Assembly (NCBI GenBank): GCA_028281525.1
Contig: JANQJR010000064.1
Location: forward strand, 1-64,000
Direction of reading: 5' to 3'
DNA: 64,000 nucleotides
Source: Magnetovibrio sp.
Lineage (GTDB): Bacteria > Pseudomonadota > Alphaproteobacteria > Rhodospirillales > Magnetovibrionaceae
The notes below the pieces were generated by a model. It made no database searches. It had not been told where the DNA came from and was given only the letters and a program-made list of their open reading frames with translations. Positions 1 through 10,111 of the stretch are shown here, piece by piece. Position 1 is the stretch's first letter. Each line of letters starts with the position of its first letter. The position numbers and the translations under genes are program-made.

Positions 1-2
1 GT

Positions 3-1124
3 CAAGAGATCACCATCCGGCAACTCCTGTCCTATATTGAAATCAAAGATATCGTGCTGTTGGGCGAAACCCACACCGCCGCCGACCATCACCGCTGGCA
101 TGTACAGATCGTTGCCCAATTGTACGCCCAACGCCCGGACATGGTTTTGGGTTTCGAAGCCTTCCCGCGCCGGGTCCAAGGCGCGCTGGACCGTTGGGTC
201 GCGGGCGAACTTTCGGAGAAAGAATTTCTTGAACAAAGCGATTGGGAAACGGTGTGGCGGTATGACCCCAAACACTATTTGCCGGTGTTTCATTTCGCGC
301 GCATGAACGCCATTCCCATGATGGCGCTGAACGTCGATCGCTCCCTGATCCGCGAAGTGTCCGAAAACGGCTGGGAAGCCGTGCCGGAAGACAAACGCCG
401 CGGCGTGGGCGATCCCGCACCCGCCACTTCGGCCTATCTGGACATGCTGGCAAAAATCTATAGCCACCACGAAGACGACAATGGCAAGGAGAACGGCCCG
501 CCGAAAAAACCGGGCCGGGAAGACCCGATGTTTTCCAATTTCGTCGATGCGCAACTGACCTGGGACCGGGCCATGGCCGAGGCCGCGCAAACCGCCCTTA
601 AACCGGGCCGGGAAGCGGGGAGCGACCCGCGCATCGTCGCCATCATCGGACGCGGACACATGGACCATTTCCGCGGTGTGCCCGAACAACTCAAGGATTT
701 GGGTGAAACCTCCTTCGCCGTGTTGACGCCGTGGGACAGCTTGCGCAAATGCGAGGATTTGGTCAGTGACGGCGTGCCCGCCGCAGACGCGGTGTTCGGC
801 ATCGGAGACACGCCCGACATGTTCGCGTCCGATAATAAGCAGAAACTGGGCGTGATGATCGAACCTCATGGCGATGGCGTGCGCATTGGCGCCGTTCTGG
901 ACGATTCCATCGCCGAGAAATCCGGACTGAAGAAGGACGACGTGATTGTCGAAGCCGCCGGCACGCCGACACGCAACACCGGTGATCTGGTCACCGTGAT
1001 CAAGGCCATGAACCCCGGCACGTGGCTGCCACTGAGCGTTTTGCGCGGAGACGACACCCTGGAGGTCATCGCCCGCTTTCCGGCCCACCCTCCTGACATA
1101 AAATCACCGCACGGGAAAAAATAA
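3..1124 (+). CDS. ChaN-like haem-binding (DUF399) protein with C-terminal PDZ domain, 5' end outside the window
   Basis: The frame is open from the first bases of the window, so the true start lies to the left; a GTG at 54 is inside the conserved fold and is unlikely to be the start. The visible N-terminal part has the ChaN/Cofac_haem_bdg signatures: LLGETH near codon 20, a GFEAFPRR stretch and RGHMDHFRG near codon 217. ChaN-family proteins are outer-membrane or periplasmic haem-binding proteins, but no lipobox can be seen because the N-terminus is missing. From about codon 280 to the end there is a PDZ-like domain (GVMIEPHGDGVRIGAVLDDS, then AEKSGLKKDDVI), as in proteins that bind peptide C-termini. 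Its stop overlaps the next ATG (TAATG), so it is probably translationally coupled to the peptidase gene. The haem role is inferred from the family only. Confidence 0.75.
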   Translation, partial: QEITIRQLLSYIEIKDIVLLGETHTAADHHRWHVQIVAQLYAQRPDMVLGFEAFPRRVQGALDRWVAGELSEKEFLEQSDWETVWRYDPKHYLPVFHFARMNAIPMMALNVDRSLIREVSENGWEAVPEDKRRGVGDPAPATSAYLDMLAKIYSHHEDDNGKENGPPKKPGREDPMFSNFVDAQLTWDRAMAEAAQTALKPGREAGSDPRIVAIIGRGHMDHFRGVPEQLKDLGETSFAVLTPWDSLRKCEDLVSDGVPAADAVFGIGDTPDMFASDNKQKLGVMIEPHGDGVRIGAVLDDSIAEKSGLKKDDVIVEAAGTPTRNTGDLVTVIKAMNPGTWLPLSVLRGDDTLEVIARFPAHPPDIKSPHGKK

Positions 1125-3100
1125 TGCGCATTTGGGGGACGATTTTTGCGGTTTGGGGGGTGTTGCTCTGGTCCGCGGCAAGCTTCGCGGCGGATACCGC
1201 CCACCACGTCGCCAAGGTGCATATCGATCCCGCCAAGCCCGGTTTGTTGGTGAACGCCACCGTCGAACTCAAAGGCGGCGGCGCGACGGATTTCCGCCTT
1301 TCCACCGCCATGACGCTCGACACCGTCACCCTGAACGGCAAGCCCGTCTCACCACTACGCCGAAAAGGGGTGTTCACCATAGATCTCGGCGCGAACGCAT
1401 CCCACACCGTGGCGTTGACCTACCAAGGCACGGGCGAGCCGTTCCTCGGCCTCGAAGGCGGGTTCGTGGATAACGACTGGCTCGCCCACCCCGAAGGCCG
1501 TCTCGCCACTTGGTCCATCGAAGGGCAAATCCCCACCACGCCCAAAGCGGACGACGAGGACACGGGTGACAAAAATGTGGGCGGGCAGAAATTCATCGTG
1601 CCCGGCAAACTAATGTTCGAAACCACGTCGGACGGGCACTACCGCGCAGGCTATCAGAATTTCAACGCCAGCGCACCGCCGGTGCTGATCACCGGGCCAT
1701 TCCAGATCGGCGAAAAAATCTTGAAGTCCGATCAGGGCGACGTGCGCATCCGCACTTATTTTCATAAGGAACTGGCCGGACTATCAGACACCTACCTGGA
1801 GGACACGGCGCGTTACATCGCGTATTACATCGGCAAGATCGGGCCCTATCCCTATCCGGGTTTCGCCGTCATTTCCGGTCCCGCCCCGGTGGGTTGGGGC
1901 CTGCCCGGCATGACCTACATGGGTCGGCGCGTCCTGGCTCTGCCGTTCATCCGTTTCACCTCGCTCCCCCACGAAGTGCTGCACAACTGGTGGGGCAACG
2001 CGGTCGAAGTCGATTACGCCACCGGCAACTGGGCGGAGGGGCTTACCACCTATCAAGCCGACCACGCCATGGCCGAACGTATGCGCGCCGGGGGTGGGCG
2101 GGAAAAGCGGCTCGAATGGTTGCGCAACTACGCCGCCTTACCGTCTGAGCGCGACCAGCCCTTGACCGAGTTCCGGGCCAAGACCCACGACGCCTCCCAG
2201 GTGGTGGGCTACGGCAAGACCGCTTTCGTCTTCCATATGCTCAAGCAGAAGTTGGGGGAAGCCGTGTTCGACAAGGCCATCCAGCGTTTCAACCGCGACA
2301 ACCACATGGGCATCGCCGGTTGGAAAGACGTGAGGACCGCGTTCGAGGCCGAAAGCGGCCAAGAGCTCGGGAGTTTCTTTTACGCATGGGTGGAAAAAAG
2401 CGGCGCGCCCGTGCTGAAAATCAGGGACGCCAAAGCAACGGAACGCGAAATCACCCTGACCGTCGAACAAGACCAGCGCGGTACGCCCTACCCATTGCAC
2501 CTGCCCATCTCAGTAGAAACGGCAAAAGGGACTGAGCGCCACGTCGTGAAAATGAACAAGAAGCGCCAGCACTTCACCATCGCCACCAAGACCAAAGCGC
2601 AAGCCTTGCGGCTCGATCCCGATCTGGATGTGTTTCGCCGTTTAGGCCCAGGTGAAGCGCCACCGATCCTGCGCGATGTGACTTTGGATTCGGACGCCAA
2701 GCTGGTGACGCTGGGCTCCATGGAAATGCGCGCATACGCGCGGGAACTCGCTGGCCGGCTCCTCCAGGCGCGCCTGCGCATGCAAGACCCGGCGGACCCG
2801 GCCAAAAGCGTGATCATCGCCGGACCGAAGGCGTTCGTGCGCGAGCATCTGGATCGCTCAGGCCTGCTCCCCCCACCCAAAGCCATCGCCGATCAAGGCG
2901 ACGCCCGGGCGTGGACCGCACGAAACGGCGAACAAACCCTGTTGATTGTCGAAGCGGAAAATGCGGAAGGGTTCGCTGCGCTAACACGTGTGTTGCCGCA
3001 CTACAAGCGGCGCAGCTTCGTGGTTATGGAGCTTGGCAAAACCGTCGATAAAGGCACCTGGAACCCGACAGGCGAAGCGCTGACAGTCAAATTCGACTGA
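1124..3100 (+). CDS. Exported M1-like gluzincin metallopeptidase
   Basis: A 658-aa protein with a Sec-type signal peptide (MRIWGTIFAVWGVLLWSAAS, about residues 1-23), so it acts in the periplasm or at the surface. The zinc site is HEVLH (283-287) followed by N288-WWG and a glutamate in NWAEG (E305), the arrangement of M1 aminopeptidases. The spacing between the second His and the Glu is 17 residues instead of the usual 18. An N-terminal beta-rich region and a long C-terminal part of about 250 residues without a recognised motif flank the catalytic domain. The start overlaps the stop of the ChaN/PDZ gene, suggesting a two-gene operon for an envelope function. Substrate unknown. Confidence 0.8.
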   Translation: MRIWGTIFAVWGVLLWSAASFAADTAHHVAKVHIDPAKPGLLVNATVELKGGGATDFRLSTAMTLDTVTLNGKPVSPLRRKGVFTIDLGANASHTVALTYQGTGEPFLGLEGGFVDNDWLAHPEGRLATWSIEGQIPTTPKADDEDTGDKNVGGQKFIVPGKLMFETTSDGHYRAGYQNFNASAPPVLITGPFQIGEKILKSDQGDVRIRTYFHKELAGLSDTYLEDTARYIAYYIGKIGPYPYPGFAVISGPAPVGWGLPGMTYMGRRVLALPFIRFTSLPHEVLHNWWGNAVEVDYATGNWAEGLTTYQADHAMAERMRAGGGREKRLEWLRNYAALPSERDQPLTEFRAKTHDASQVVGYGKTAFVFHMLKQKLGEAVFDKAIQRFNRDNHMGIAGWKDVRTAFEAESGQELGSFFYAWVEKSGAPVLKIRDAKATEREITLTVEQDQRGTPYPLHLPISVETAKGTERHVVKMNKKRQHFTIATKTKAQALRLDPDLDVFRRLGPGEAPPILRDVTLDSDAKLVTLGSMEMRAYARELAGRLLQARLRMQDPADPAKSVIIAGPKAFVREHLDRSGLLPPPKAIADQGDARAWTARNGEQTLLIVEAENAEGFAALTRVLPHYKRRSFVVMELGKTVDKGTWNPTGEALTVKFD

Positions 3101-3109
3101 GCACACCTT

Positions 3110-3244
3110 TTATGCAACCAAAAGCATTGCCATCAGGCCGCACACAGCGCCCATGCCAATGCCGACGCCGTAAAGGATCAAAGTCACCAGATCGGTAAGT
3201 TTTTTCGCTGGTTTTTCGCAGACGGTCACGGTTTCTGTGGTCAT
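3110..3244 (-). CDS. Small single-pass membrane protein (44 aa)
   Basis: Read directly from the minus strand: ATG at 3244, stop TAA at 3110, 44 codons. A GAGG Shine-Dalgarno lies about 9 nt before the start. The first 16 residues are polar (MTTETVTVCEKPAKKL); the rest (LVTLILYGVGIGMGAVCGLM and a few more) forms one glycine-rich hydrophobic segment. It is convergent with the peptidase gene and divergent from hisZ. I do not recognise the family. The good ribosome site and clean membrane segment argue for a real gene, but length alone gives little statistical support. Confidence 0.5.
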   Translation of the reverse strand: MTTETVTVCEKPAKKLTDLVTLILYGVGIGMGAVCGLMAMLLVA

Positions 3245-3444
3245 TTTGAGCCTCGATCATTCTGTTCGAGCATTCCGTTCGGACGCATAGGTATAGAACT
3301 CCATGGTTAATTTTCCGTTACCCGTCTCGTCCATCCGCCCCCGGATAGGCCCCGGCCTTGCCCCAGGGCGTGTTTTCGGCTACTAAGCGTGGGTTTGGCG
3401 CGGCTCCACCCCCGCCACCCACTCTGATTTTTTAACCGGGTTCC

Positions 3445-4605
3445 ATGAGCGATATTTCCGATAAGGCCCTGCTCCCCGCGGGCATGCAGGACGGGCTGCC
3501 GCCCGAAGCCGCGCGAGAAGCGGCCGCAAGCGCACGTTTGGTGTCCCATTTCGACTCCTGGGGATACGCCCGGGTGAAACCGCCCCTGGTGGAATTCGAG
3601 GAAAATTTCCTGCACGGCCCCGGCCAGGCAATGGCGGAGCAAACCTTCCGGATGCAAGACCCGGTGTCTCAACGCATGCTGGCGCTGCGCCCGGATATGA
3701 CGTTGCAGGTGGCGCGGATCGCCCATTCGCGCCTCAGCAATTCGCCGCGCCCGCTACGTTTGGCCTATTCGGGCCAAGTGGTGAGGGTGAAAGGTTCTCA
3801 ACTACGCCCGGAACGCCAATTCGGTCAAGTCGGCGCGGAATTGATCGGCGGCGCGGGCCCGGCGGCGGACGTGGAGGTGGTTTTGATGGCCGTTGAGGCG
3901 TTAAACGCCTCAGGCGCACAAAACCTAAGCGTCGATCTGGGGTTACCGCTCCTGGCTGCACAGGTTGCGGCGGGCCGCGATCTGAACGCGGCGGAGCAGC
4001 GCGAACTGCGTACCGCGCTCAACCGCAAAGACGCGGCTGGAATCAAAGCCATGACGAAAACCTTAGGCGAAAAGGCCACGGTGGCGTTGTGCGGCATGCT
4101 GGGCGCCGTGGGCCCGGCGCAGGCGGCCCTGGACAAGCTCCAAGCCATCGATCTGCCCGCAAACGCCGCAGCGCAATGCGATCATCTGCGCGCCGTGGTG
4201 GACGGCATTCTGGCCGCTGCCCCGAACGTGCAATTGACCGTCGATCCCGTGGAAAACCGGGGATTTGAATATCACACCGGCGTGACGTTCGCTTTGTTCG
4301 CACGTGGCGTCAAAGGAGAACTGGGGCGTGGTGGACGTTACCAGGCCGGCAACGGTCAAGACCAGGAAAGCGCCACGGGCCTCACTTTGTTCATGGACAT
4401 GGTGATGCAAGCCCTACCCGCTCAAGACACGGCAAACACCGTCTTCCTGCCGTTCGGCACATCCGCCGACCGGGCCCGGGCCTTGCGTACGGAAGGTTGG
4501 CGCACCATCGCCGCCTTGGAAGACACGGAAGATACCATGGCGGAAGCCGAGCGCTTGGGTTGCACCCATGTGCTTGTAAACGGCGCGCCACAAGAACTGA
4601 ACTGA
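3445..4605 (+). CDS. hisZ: ATP phosphoribosyltransferase regulatory subunit HisZ
   Basis: A 386-aa class II aminoacyl-tRNA-synthetase-like protein without the HisRS anticodon-binding domain, which is the HisZ signature. It opens with the typical LLPAGMQDGLPPEA segment (about residues 9-22), followed by a motif-2-like ALRPDMTLQVARIA stretch near residue 75 and an ENRGFEYHTGVTFALF motif near 270. HisZ partners with the short form of HisG to catalyse and feedback-regulate the first step of histidine biosynthesis. No hisG is in the window. purA follows 33 nt downstream, an arrangement common in Alphaproteobacteria. Confidence 0.93.
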   Translation: MSDISDKALLPAGMQDGLPPEAAREAAASARLVSHFDSWGYARVKPPLVEFEENFLHGPGQAMAEQTFRMQDPVSQRMLALRPDMTLQVARIAHSRLSNSPRPLRLAYSGQVVRVKGSQLRPERQFGQVGAELIGGAGPAADVEVVLMAVEALNASGAQNLSVDLGLPLLAAQVAAGRDLNAAEQRELRTALNRKDAAGIKAMTKTLGEKATVALCGMLGAVGPAQAALDKLQAIDLPANAAAQCDHLRAVVDGILAAAPNVQLTVDPVENRGFEYHTGVTFALFARGVKGELGRGGRYQAGNGQDQESATGLTLFMDMVMQALPAQDTANTVFLPFGTSADRARALRTEGWRTIAALEDTEDTMAEAERLGCTHVLVNGAPQELN

Positions 4606-5931
<1,326 letters not shown>

Positions 5932-6007
5932 ACCGCCTCATACCACGCCTGCCCGTGCAGTCCCTCCGCGCGTTAACCCTACGCATGGCGGAGAACACGC
6001 AAACACG

Positions 6008-6036
6008 TTGTTTTTCAGGGGTTTTCAGGGTATTCT
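6008..6036 (+). promoter_or_regulatory. Candidate sigma-70 promoter for the pseudokinase operon
   Basis: TTGTTT (6008-6013) and TATTCT (6031-6036) are separated by 17 bp and lie 47 nt before the pseudokinase ATG. The spacer contains a direct repeat of TTTTCAGGG (6012-6020 and 6022-6030). Found by eye; no transcription data. Confidence 0.35.
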
Positions 6037-6082
6037 AGCACCTCAACACATACGCTCGTAGAAGCTCGGGCTGGAGGGCATA

Positions 6083-8413
6083 ATGGCGGAAGCCCTGGAC
6101 CAAGCCGTAGAAACGGCTGAGTCTCAAGAGGGAACGCCCACTCCCCAAGAGGGAGAGGGTGGTGTTGTGCCGTCTGCAGACTCCCCGGGGGAAACCCGCG
6201 AACAAGCTACCGCAGGCACGTCACCGGATGGCGCAGGCGCGCAAACGTCCGGACCAACCGGACCACCCGATAAAATAACGGCGCAAACCCCAAAGGCCAA
6301 AGCCCCCAAGGCCGAACCGGAAAAACCGAAAGAAGAGACGTCGGCAAGCCCAATCGTCAAGAGTACCGGCATACCCATTCCGGATTTAGGCGGACCGCTG
6401 CCGCAGCTGGACCCGGGAAAATATCCTCCCATACTGGTGAACGGGCGATACCTGGTCTCTCCATCCATGGCGTTGCCCGAACTCAATTCGCCCTCTGCCC
6501 TCGCTTATGTCGCGGAAGACCGGCGTGAACCGGGCCGACAACTTTTCGCCCTGATCTGCAAACCTGGCCTGCCTGTGCGCATCCGTCTGATGGCGGAGCT
6601 TAAGAACCAGATGATCCACGGCATGATACCAATCGTCGATTACGGACCGGTCCTTTGGACTCCCATCGAACAAACCGCCATTGTTGTTATATTCGAACGT
6701 CCTCTGGGAGGCCGCTTCATCGACGCCTTCGGCGAGCACGCACCCAAGATCAACGAATACGAAATCGGCAAAATGCTGATCGAACCGGTGGCGCACGCCG
6801 TGTCCAGTCTCAGTCAGTTGGATTTCGCCCACCGCGCCATCCGCATCGACAACCTGTTTTTCATGGACAAGGAAAAGCGCGAGTTGGTCCTGGGAGAGTG
6901 CTTCACCTCGCCCGCGGGGTTCGATCAGCCCATGATCTACGAACCTTTGGACCGTGCCTATGCGATGCCATCGGGGCGGGGCGCAGGGATGTCCTATGAC
7001 GACATGTATGCATTGGGCATCCTCCTACTGTTCACATTACAAGGCTACAATCCGATCGCACGCATGTCCGATGAAGAGATGCTTGCGCAAAAGGCGGAAA
7101 AGGGTTCGTACCAATGTTTGTGCGGCAACGAACGTATTCCCCTCGCCATGATCGAACCTTTGCGCGGTCTGCTGTCCGATGACGATTTCGAACGTTGGAA
7201 CATGGAGGCATTGGAACAGTGGCTCAACGGTCAGAAGAAAACACCCATTCAGCGCCGCCCCGCCGAAAGGCCCAAAACCGCTTTCAAGTTCAGTGGACGC
7301 GAACTTCGAACCACGCGCTCCATCGCTTATGCATTTTCGAAAAATGTTCCGGAAGCGATCAAGGTCATCAAAAACGGTAAACTGGAACAGTGGCTGCGCT
7401 CCAGCCTCAGCGCCTCGGATATTGCAGAAGGCATTTCTGCCGTGCTGGCCATCTCAAAAATCCACGAGAACTCCCCTGACGGCGCGGACGAGGTCTTGGT
7501 GTCCAAGGTGTGCATGCGCCTGGACCCCCATGCCCCAATTCGCTACAAGAACTTTGCGTTCATGCCGGACGGCTTCGGAACAGCCGTAGCGGTGGAGTAC
7601 TTACGCAAAGGAAACTTTCAAATACCCGGCGAAATTCTCGCCCGCGATTTGTTAAGCTATTGGTTTGCCGCCCAACACAGTCAATCCCCAGATTTGGTCG
7701 CTCAGGAAAAGGCGTTCCAGACATTGCGCGGTTTCGCCAAAATCAACGAATGGGGCTACGGCATGGAGCGGTGCCTCTATGAGCTCAACTCGTCATTGCC
7801 ATGTCAAAGCGACCTGCTGCGCCTGACCTATGTGGGCCATACTGATGACCTTTTAAACGCACTGGACGGCGTGGCGGATCAGATTGACGCCCAGACACGT
7901 CCCATGGACAAACATATTGCCGCCTACATCGCCACTCATTTCAAGTACGACATCACCCCGCACCTGAAGGCCATGACCGATCCCAAAGAGGAAACGTCCC
8001 TGATCGGCATGCTCAGCCTCTTTGCCTTGATGCAGTGGCGCATGAAGATCGAAAGTCTATTGGGCCTTTCAAGCTGGCTGGGCGGTCTTCTGTCGCCAGC
8101 CATCGGCACCTATCACAGCCGCACCACACGGCGCAAAATCGAACAGGAAATTCCCGCACTGGTGCGCAAAGGCAGCTTGCCGGAATTGTTCGATCTGATC
8201 GACAATGCCGACCGGCGCCAGAAAGACACTCAGGACTTCGAAGAGGCACAGGTCGCCTTCGCTCATGCCGAGGCGGAAATCGAAAGCATCGTCGGGGAGG
8301 GTGTCGACCAAGAGAAGGCCGCCCTGCAAACGGGCGAAAAAGTCACCTCGATGATCGCCATTGTGATTTCGATGATCGCCACCACCGTCATCATTTTCGT
8401 ATCGGCCATTTGA
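6083..8413 (+). CDS. Protein-kinase-like protein (pseudokinase) with disordered N-terminus and C-terminal membrane anchor
   Basis: A 776-aa protein with a good GGAGG ribosome site. Residues 1 to about 115 are rich in Pro, Glu, Thr and Gly and probably disordered. Residues of about 130-390 resemble a Ser/Thr kinase fold: the catalytic-loop position reads HRAIRIDNLFF (from H250), so the catalytic Asp of HRD is Ala, and the DFG position appears to read GEC. A kinase-like motif YDDMYALGILLLFTLQGYNP follows. The middle third is an unrecognised helical region. The last 25 residues (AIVISMIATTVIIFVSAI) form one membrane segment, so the bulk should be cytoplasmic. A membrane-protein gene follows 13 nt later. 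Catalytic inactivity is inferred from the substitutions; it may act as a scaffold or nucleotide-binding sensor. Confidence 0.7.
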   Translation: MAEALDQAVETAESQEGTPTPQEGEGGVVPSADSPGETREQATAGTSPDGAGAQTSGPTGPPDKITAQTPKAKAPKAEPEKPKEETSASPIVKSTGIPIPDLGGPLPQLDPGKYPPILVNGRYLVSPSMALPELNSPSALAYVAEDRREPGRQLFALICKPGLPVRIRLMAELKNQMIHGMIPIVDYGPVLWTPIEQTAIVVIFERPLGGRFIDAFGEHAPKINEYEIGKMLIEPVAHAVSSLSQLDFAHRAIRIDNLFFMDKEKRELVLGECFTSPAGFDQPMIYEPLDRAYAMPSGRGAGMSYDDMYALGILLLFTLQGYNPIARMSDEEMLAQKAEKGSYQCLCGNERIPLAMIEPLRGLLSDDDFERWNMEALEQWLNGQKKTPIQRRPAERPKTAFKFSGRELRTTRSIAYAFSKNVPEAIKVIKNGKLEQWLRSSLSASDIAEGISAVLAISKIHENSPDGADEVLVSKVCMRLDPHAPIRYKNFAFMPDGFGTAVAVEYLRKGNFQIPGEILARDLLSYWFAAQHSQSPDLVAQEKAFQTLRGFAKINEWGYGMERCLYELNSSLPCQSDLLRLTYVGHTDDLLNALDGVADQIDAQTRPMDKHIAAYIATHFKYDITPHLKAMTDPKEETSLIGMLSLFALMQWRMKIESLLGLSSWLGGLLSPAIGTYHSRTTRRKIEQEIPALVRKGSLPELFDLIDNADRRQKDTQDFEEAQVAFAHAEAEIESIVGEGVDQEKAALQTGEKVTSMIAIVISMIATTVIIFVSAI

Positions 8414-8426
8414 GCGGAACAAAGCG

Positions 8427-8975
8427 ATGAAGCGACCACAACAACCATTGTCACAGGAGGAACAGCGCAAACGCGGCCGTTCGTACCTGACATGGGCGTT
8501 GTTGGTGCTGACGTTCTTGGCGGTCATCGCCCTGCCGACCATGATCGTCATGTTTTTTGGCCTGCTCCCCACCCTCGTGGCTTGGATCGTCGACCGCACC
8601 AAGGGCAAGGCCGCCTCTATAACCGTTGGCTCGGTGAATTTCATCGGTGTGTTTCCCTATATCATGAACTTGTGGACCGACTTCAATTCTGTTGACCGGG
8701 CGCTTGGTATGGTCAGCGATATTTTCACATTGCTGGTGATGTATTCGGCAGCTGCGTTCGGCTGGCTTATGTTTCTCAGTATGCCATCGGGCATCAGCTC
8801 ATTCGTTCTTGTATTGCAGCAACGCAAAGTGGCCGCTTTGCGCGGCGAACAAAAAGACTTGATCGAGGAATGGGGACCGGACGTGGCGTCGCTGGTCGAG
8901 ATGCAAAAAATGGAAAAACAAGAAGCACATATGGAACTGGGTATGGAAGGTATCGAGCTGGAAGTTCTCGATTAA
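8427..8975 (+). CDS. Integral membrane protein of unknown function, partner of the pseudokinase
   Basis: A 182-aa protein starting 13 nt after the pseudokinase gene, so very likely co-transcribed. Hydrophobic segments lie at about residues 22-40, 42-55, 68-82 and 95-128, indicating three or four membrane passes. The last 45 residues are charged and predicted cytoplasmic. An intrinsic terminator lies about 20 nt after the stop. I do not recognise a named family; the pairing with a membrane-anchored kinase-like protein suggests a joint complex. Confidence 0.7.
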   Translation: MKRPQQPLSQEEQRKRGRSYLTWALLVLTFLAVIALPTMIVMFFGLLPTLVAWIVDRTKGKAASITVGSVNFIGVFPYIMNLWTDFNSVDRALGMVSDIFTLLVMYSAAAFGWLMFLSMPSGISSFVLVLQQRKVAALRGEQKDLIEEWGPDVASLVEMQKMEKQEAHMELGMEGIELEVLD

Positions 8976-8996
8976 TCGCCCTGGACATCAACCCAT

Positions 8997-9033
8997 TAAA
9001 AAACCGCCGTAGGCTGCCCACGGCGGTTTTTTC
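8997..9033. terminator. Bidirectional intrinsic terminator
   Basis: A perfect stem AAACCGCCGT / ACGGCGGTTT with a 9-nt loop is flanked by an A-run on the left and a T-run on the right (TTTTTT). It can therefore end transcription of the membrane-protein gene on the plus strand and of rpoH, which converges from the minus strand. Confidence 0.9.
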
Positions 9034-9093
9034 GGTTCGTGGCCGAGATGACGCATAACGAGAGGGAGGCCACGTTCCGTTCTCTTTGCAGTG

Positions 9094-9987
9094 TTAGGCC
9101 GAGATGTTTTGCTCGATCAGCGCATTCTTTACCGATTTCTGCAACTTCTCGAACGCACGCACTTCGATTTGGCGGACCCGTTCCCGTGAAATGCCGAACG
9201 ATTTCGAAAGATTTTCCAAAGTCGCTGGAGTCTCGCGCAAACGGCGTTCCGTGAGGATCGTGCGTTCACGTTCCGTGAGCCCTTTCATCGCACCCTTCAA
9301 CAAAGAGCGGCGGCGGATCAATTCCTGAAAATCAGCCAATTGGTCTTCCTGACTGTCGCGTTCGTCTTCCAGCCAGTCCTGCCACTGTTCCTCACCATCA
9401 ATACGCACGGTGGCGTTGAGCGAGCTGTCCGGACCGCTTAAGCGGCGATTCATATTCACGACTTCGGTTTCCGAAACACCTAAACGCTCAGAAATCGCGG
9501 TAACATGTTCAGGGCTCAAATCACCGTCTTCATATGCCTGCATCTGCCCTTTAAGGCGGCGCAGGTTGAAAAATAATTTCTTCTGCGCGGCGGTGGTGCC
9601 CATCTTCACCAACGACCAGGAATGCAAGATGTATTCCTGAATGGCGGCACGAATCCACCACATAGCGTAGGTTGCAAGACGAAAACCCCGTTCCGGATCA
9701 AAGCGTTGAACGGCTTGCATCATGCCGACATTGCCTTCCGAAATCAGTTCGGCCAAAGGCAGGCCATAACCGCGATAGCCCATGGCGATTTTCGCCACCA
9801 GACGGAGATGACTGGTCACCAAGTGGTTGGCAGCATCTTCGTTGCCGGTCTTGACCCAATCTTTGGCCAAGCTTTGTTCTTCCTCGAGCGACAACATCGG
9901 GAACTTGCGAATGTCTTGAAGATATCGCGTGAGGTTTTGCTCGGGCGACAAATCCAGTCTCGGCAAAGCCATGGTGGTGCTCGTCAT
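9094..9987 (-). CDS. rpoH: RNA polymerase heat-shock sigma factor RpoH (sigma-32)
   Basis: A 297-aa sigma-70-family protein with regions 1.2, 2, 3 and 4. Region 2 contains FRLATYAMWWIRAAIQEYIL, and the diagnostic RpoH box QKKLFFNLRR is at 135-144. The region 4 helix-turn-helix is LSKSFGISRERVRQIEVRAF near residue 260. It directs RNA polymerase to heat-shock promoters. Alphaproteobacteria often carry more than one RpoH; which copy this is cannot be told here. Two sigma-70-like promoters lie in the upstream gap, and the bidirectional terminator lies downstream. Confidence 0.95.
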   Translation of the reverse strand: MTSTTMALPRLDLSPEQNLTRYLQDIRKFPMLSLEEEQSLAKDWVKTGNEDAANHLVTSHLRLVAKIAMGYRGYGLPLAELISEGNVGMMQAVQRFDPERGFRLATYAMWWIRAAIQEYILHSWSLVKMGTTAAQKKLFFNLRRLKGQMQAYEDGDLSPEHVTAISERLGVSETEVVNMNRRLSGPDSSLNATVRIDGEEQWQDWLEDERDSQEDQLADFQELIRRRSLLKGAMKGLTERERTILTERRLRETPATLENLSKSFGISRERVRQIEVRAFEKLQKSVKNALIEQNISA

Positions 9988-10041
9988 TGCATCAATCTCC
10001 CTAATTTGTGCGCCTAAGGGCGCCTTCCCTCTCAGGAATTA

Positions 10042-10071
10042 AGTATACGGCATACCGGGGGGCCGTTTCAA
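10042..10071 (-). promoter_or_regulatory. rpoH: Candidate proximal rpoH promoter
   Basis: On the minus strand TTGAAA (10066-10071), an 18-bp spacer, then TATACT (10042-10047), leaving a leader of roughly 48 nt before the rpoH ATG. The -10 is close to consensus; the spacer is one base long. Confidence 0.35.
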
Positions 10072-10083
10072 TAATACCTTAGC

Positions 10084-10111
10084 AGAATACTCGGGATTTA
10101 TGGCTTGTCAA
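10084..10111 (-). promoter_or_regulatory. rpoH: Candidate distal rpoH promoter overlapping the end of rluD
   Basis: On the minus strand a consensus TTGACA (10106-10111), a 16-bp spacer and TATTCT (10084-10089). The -35 hexamer overlaps the rluD stop region, so rpoH would be transcribed both by readthrough from rluD and from this site. Confidence 0.4.

Noticed and set aside
10042-10071. Sigma-32 (heat-shock) promoter before rpoH
   Set aside because: TTGAAA is present but a CCCCATNT-like -10 at 13-15 bp is not; the sigma-70 reading fits better.
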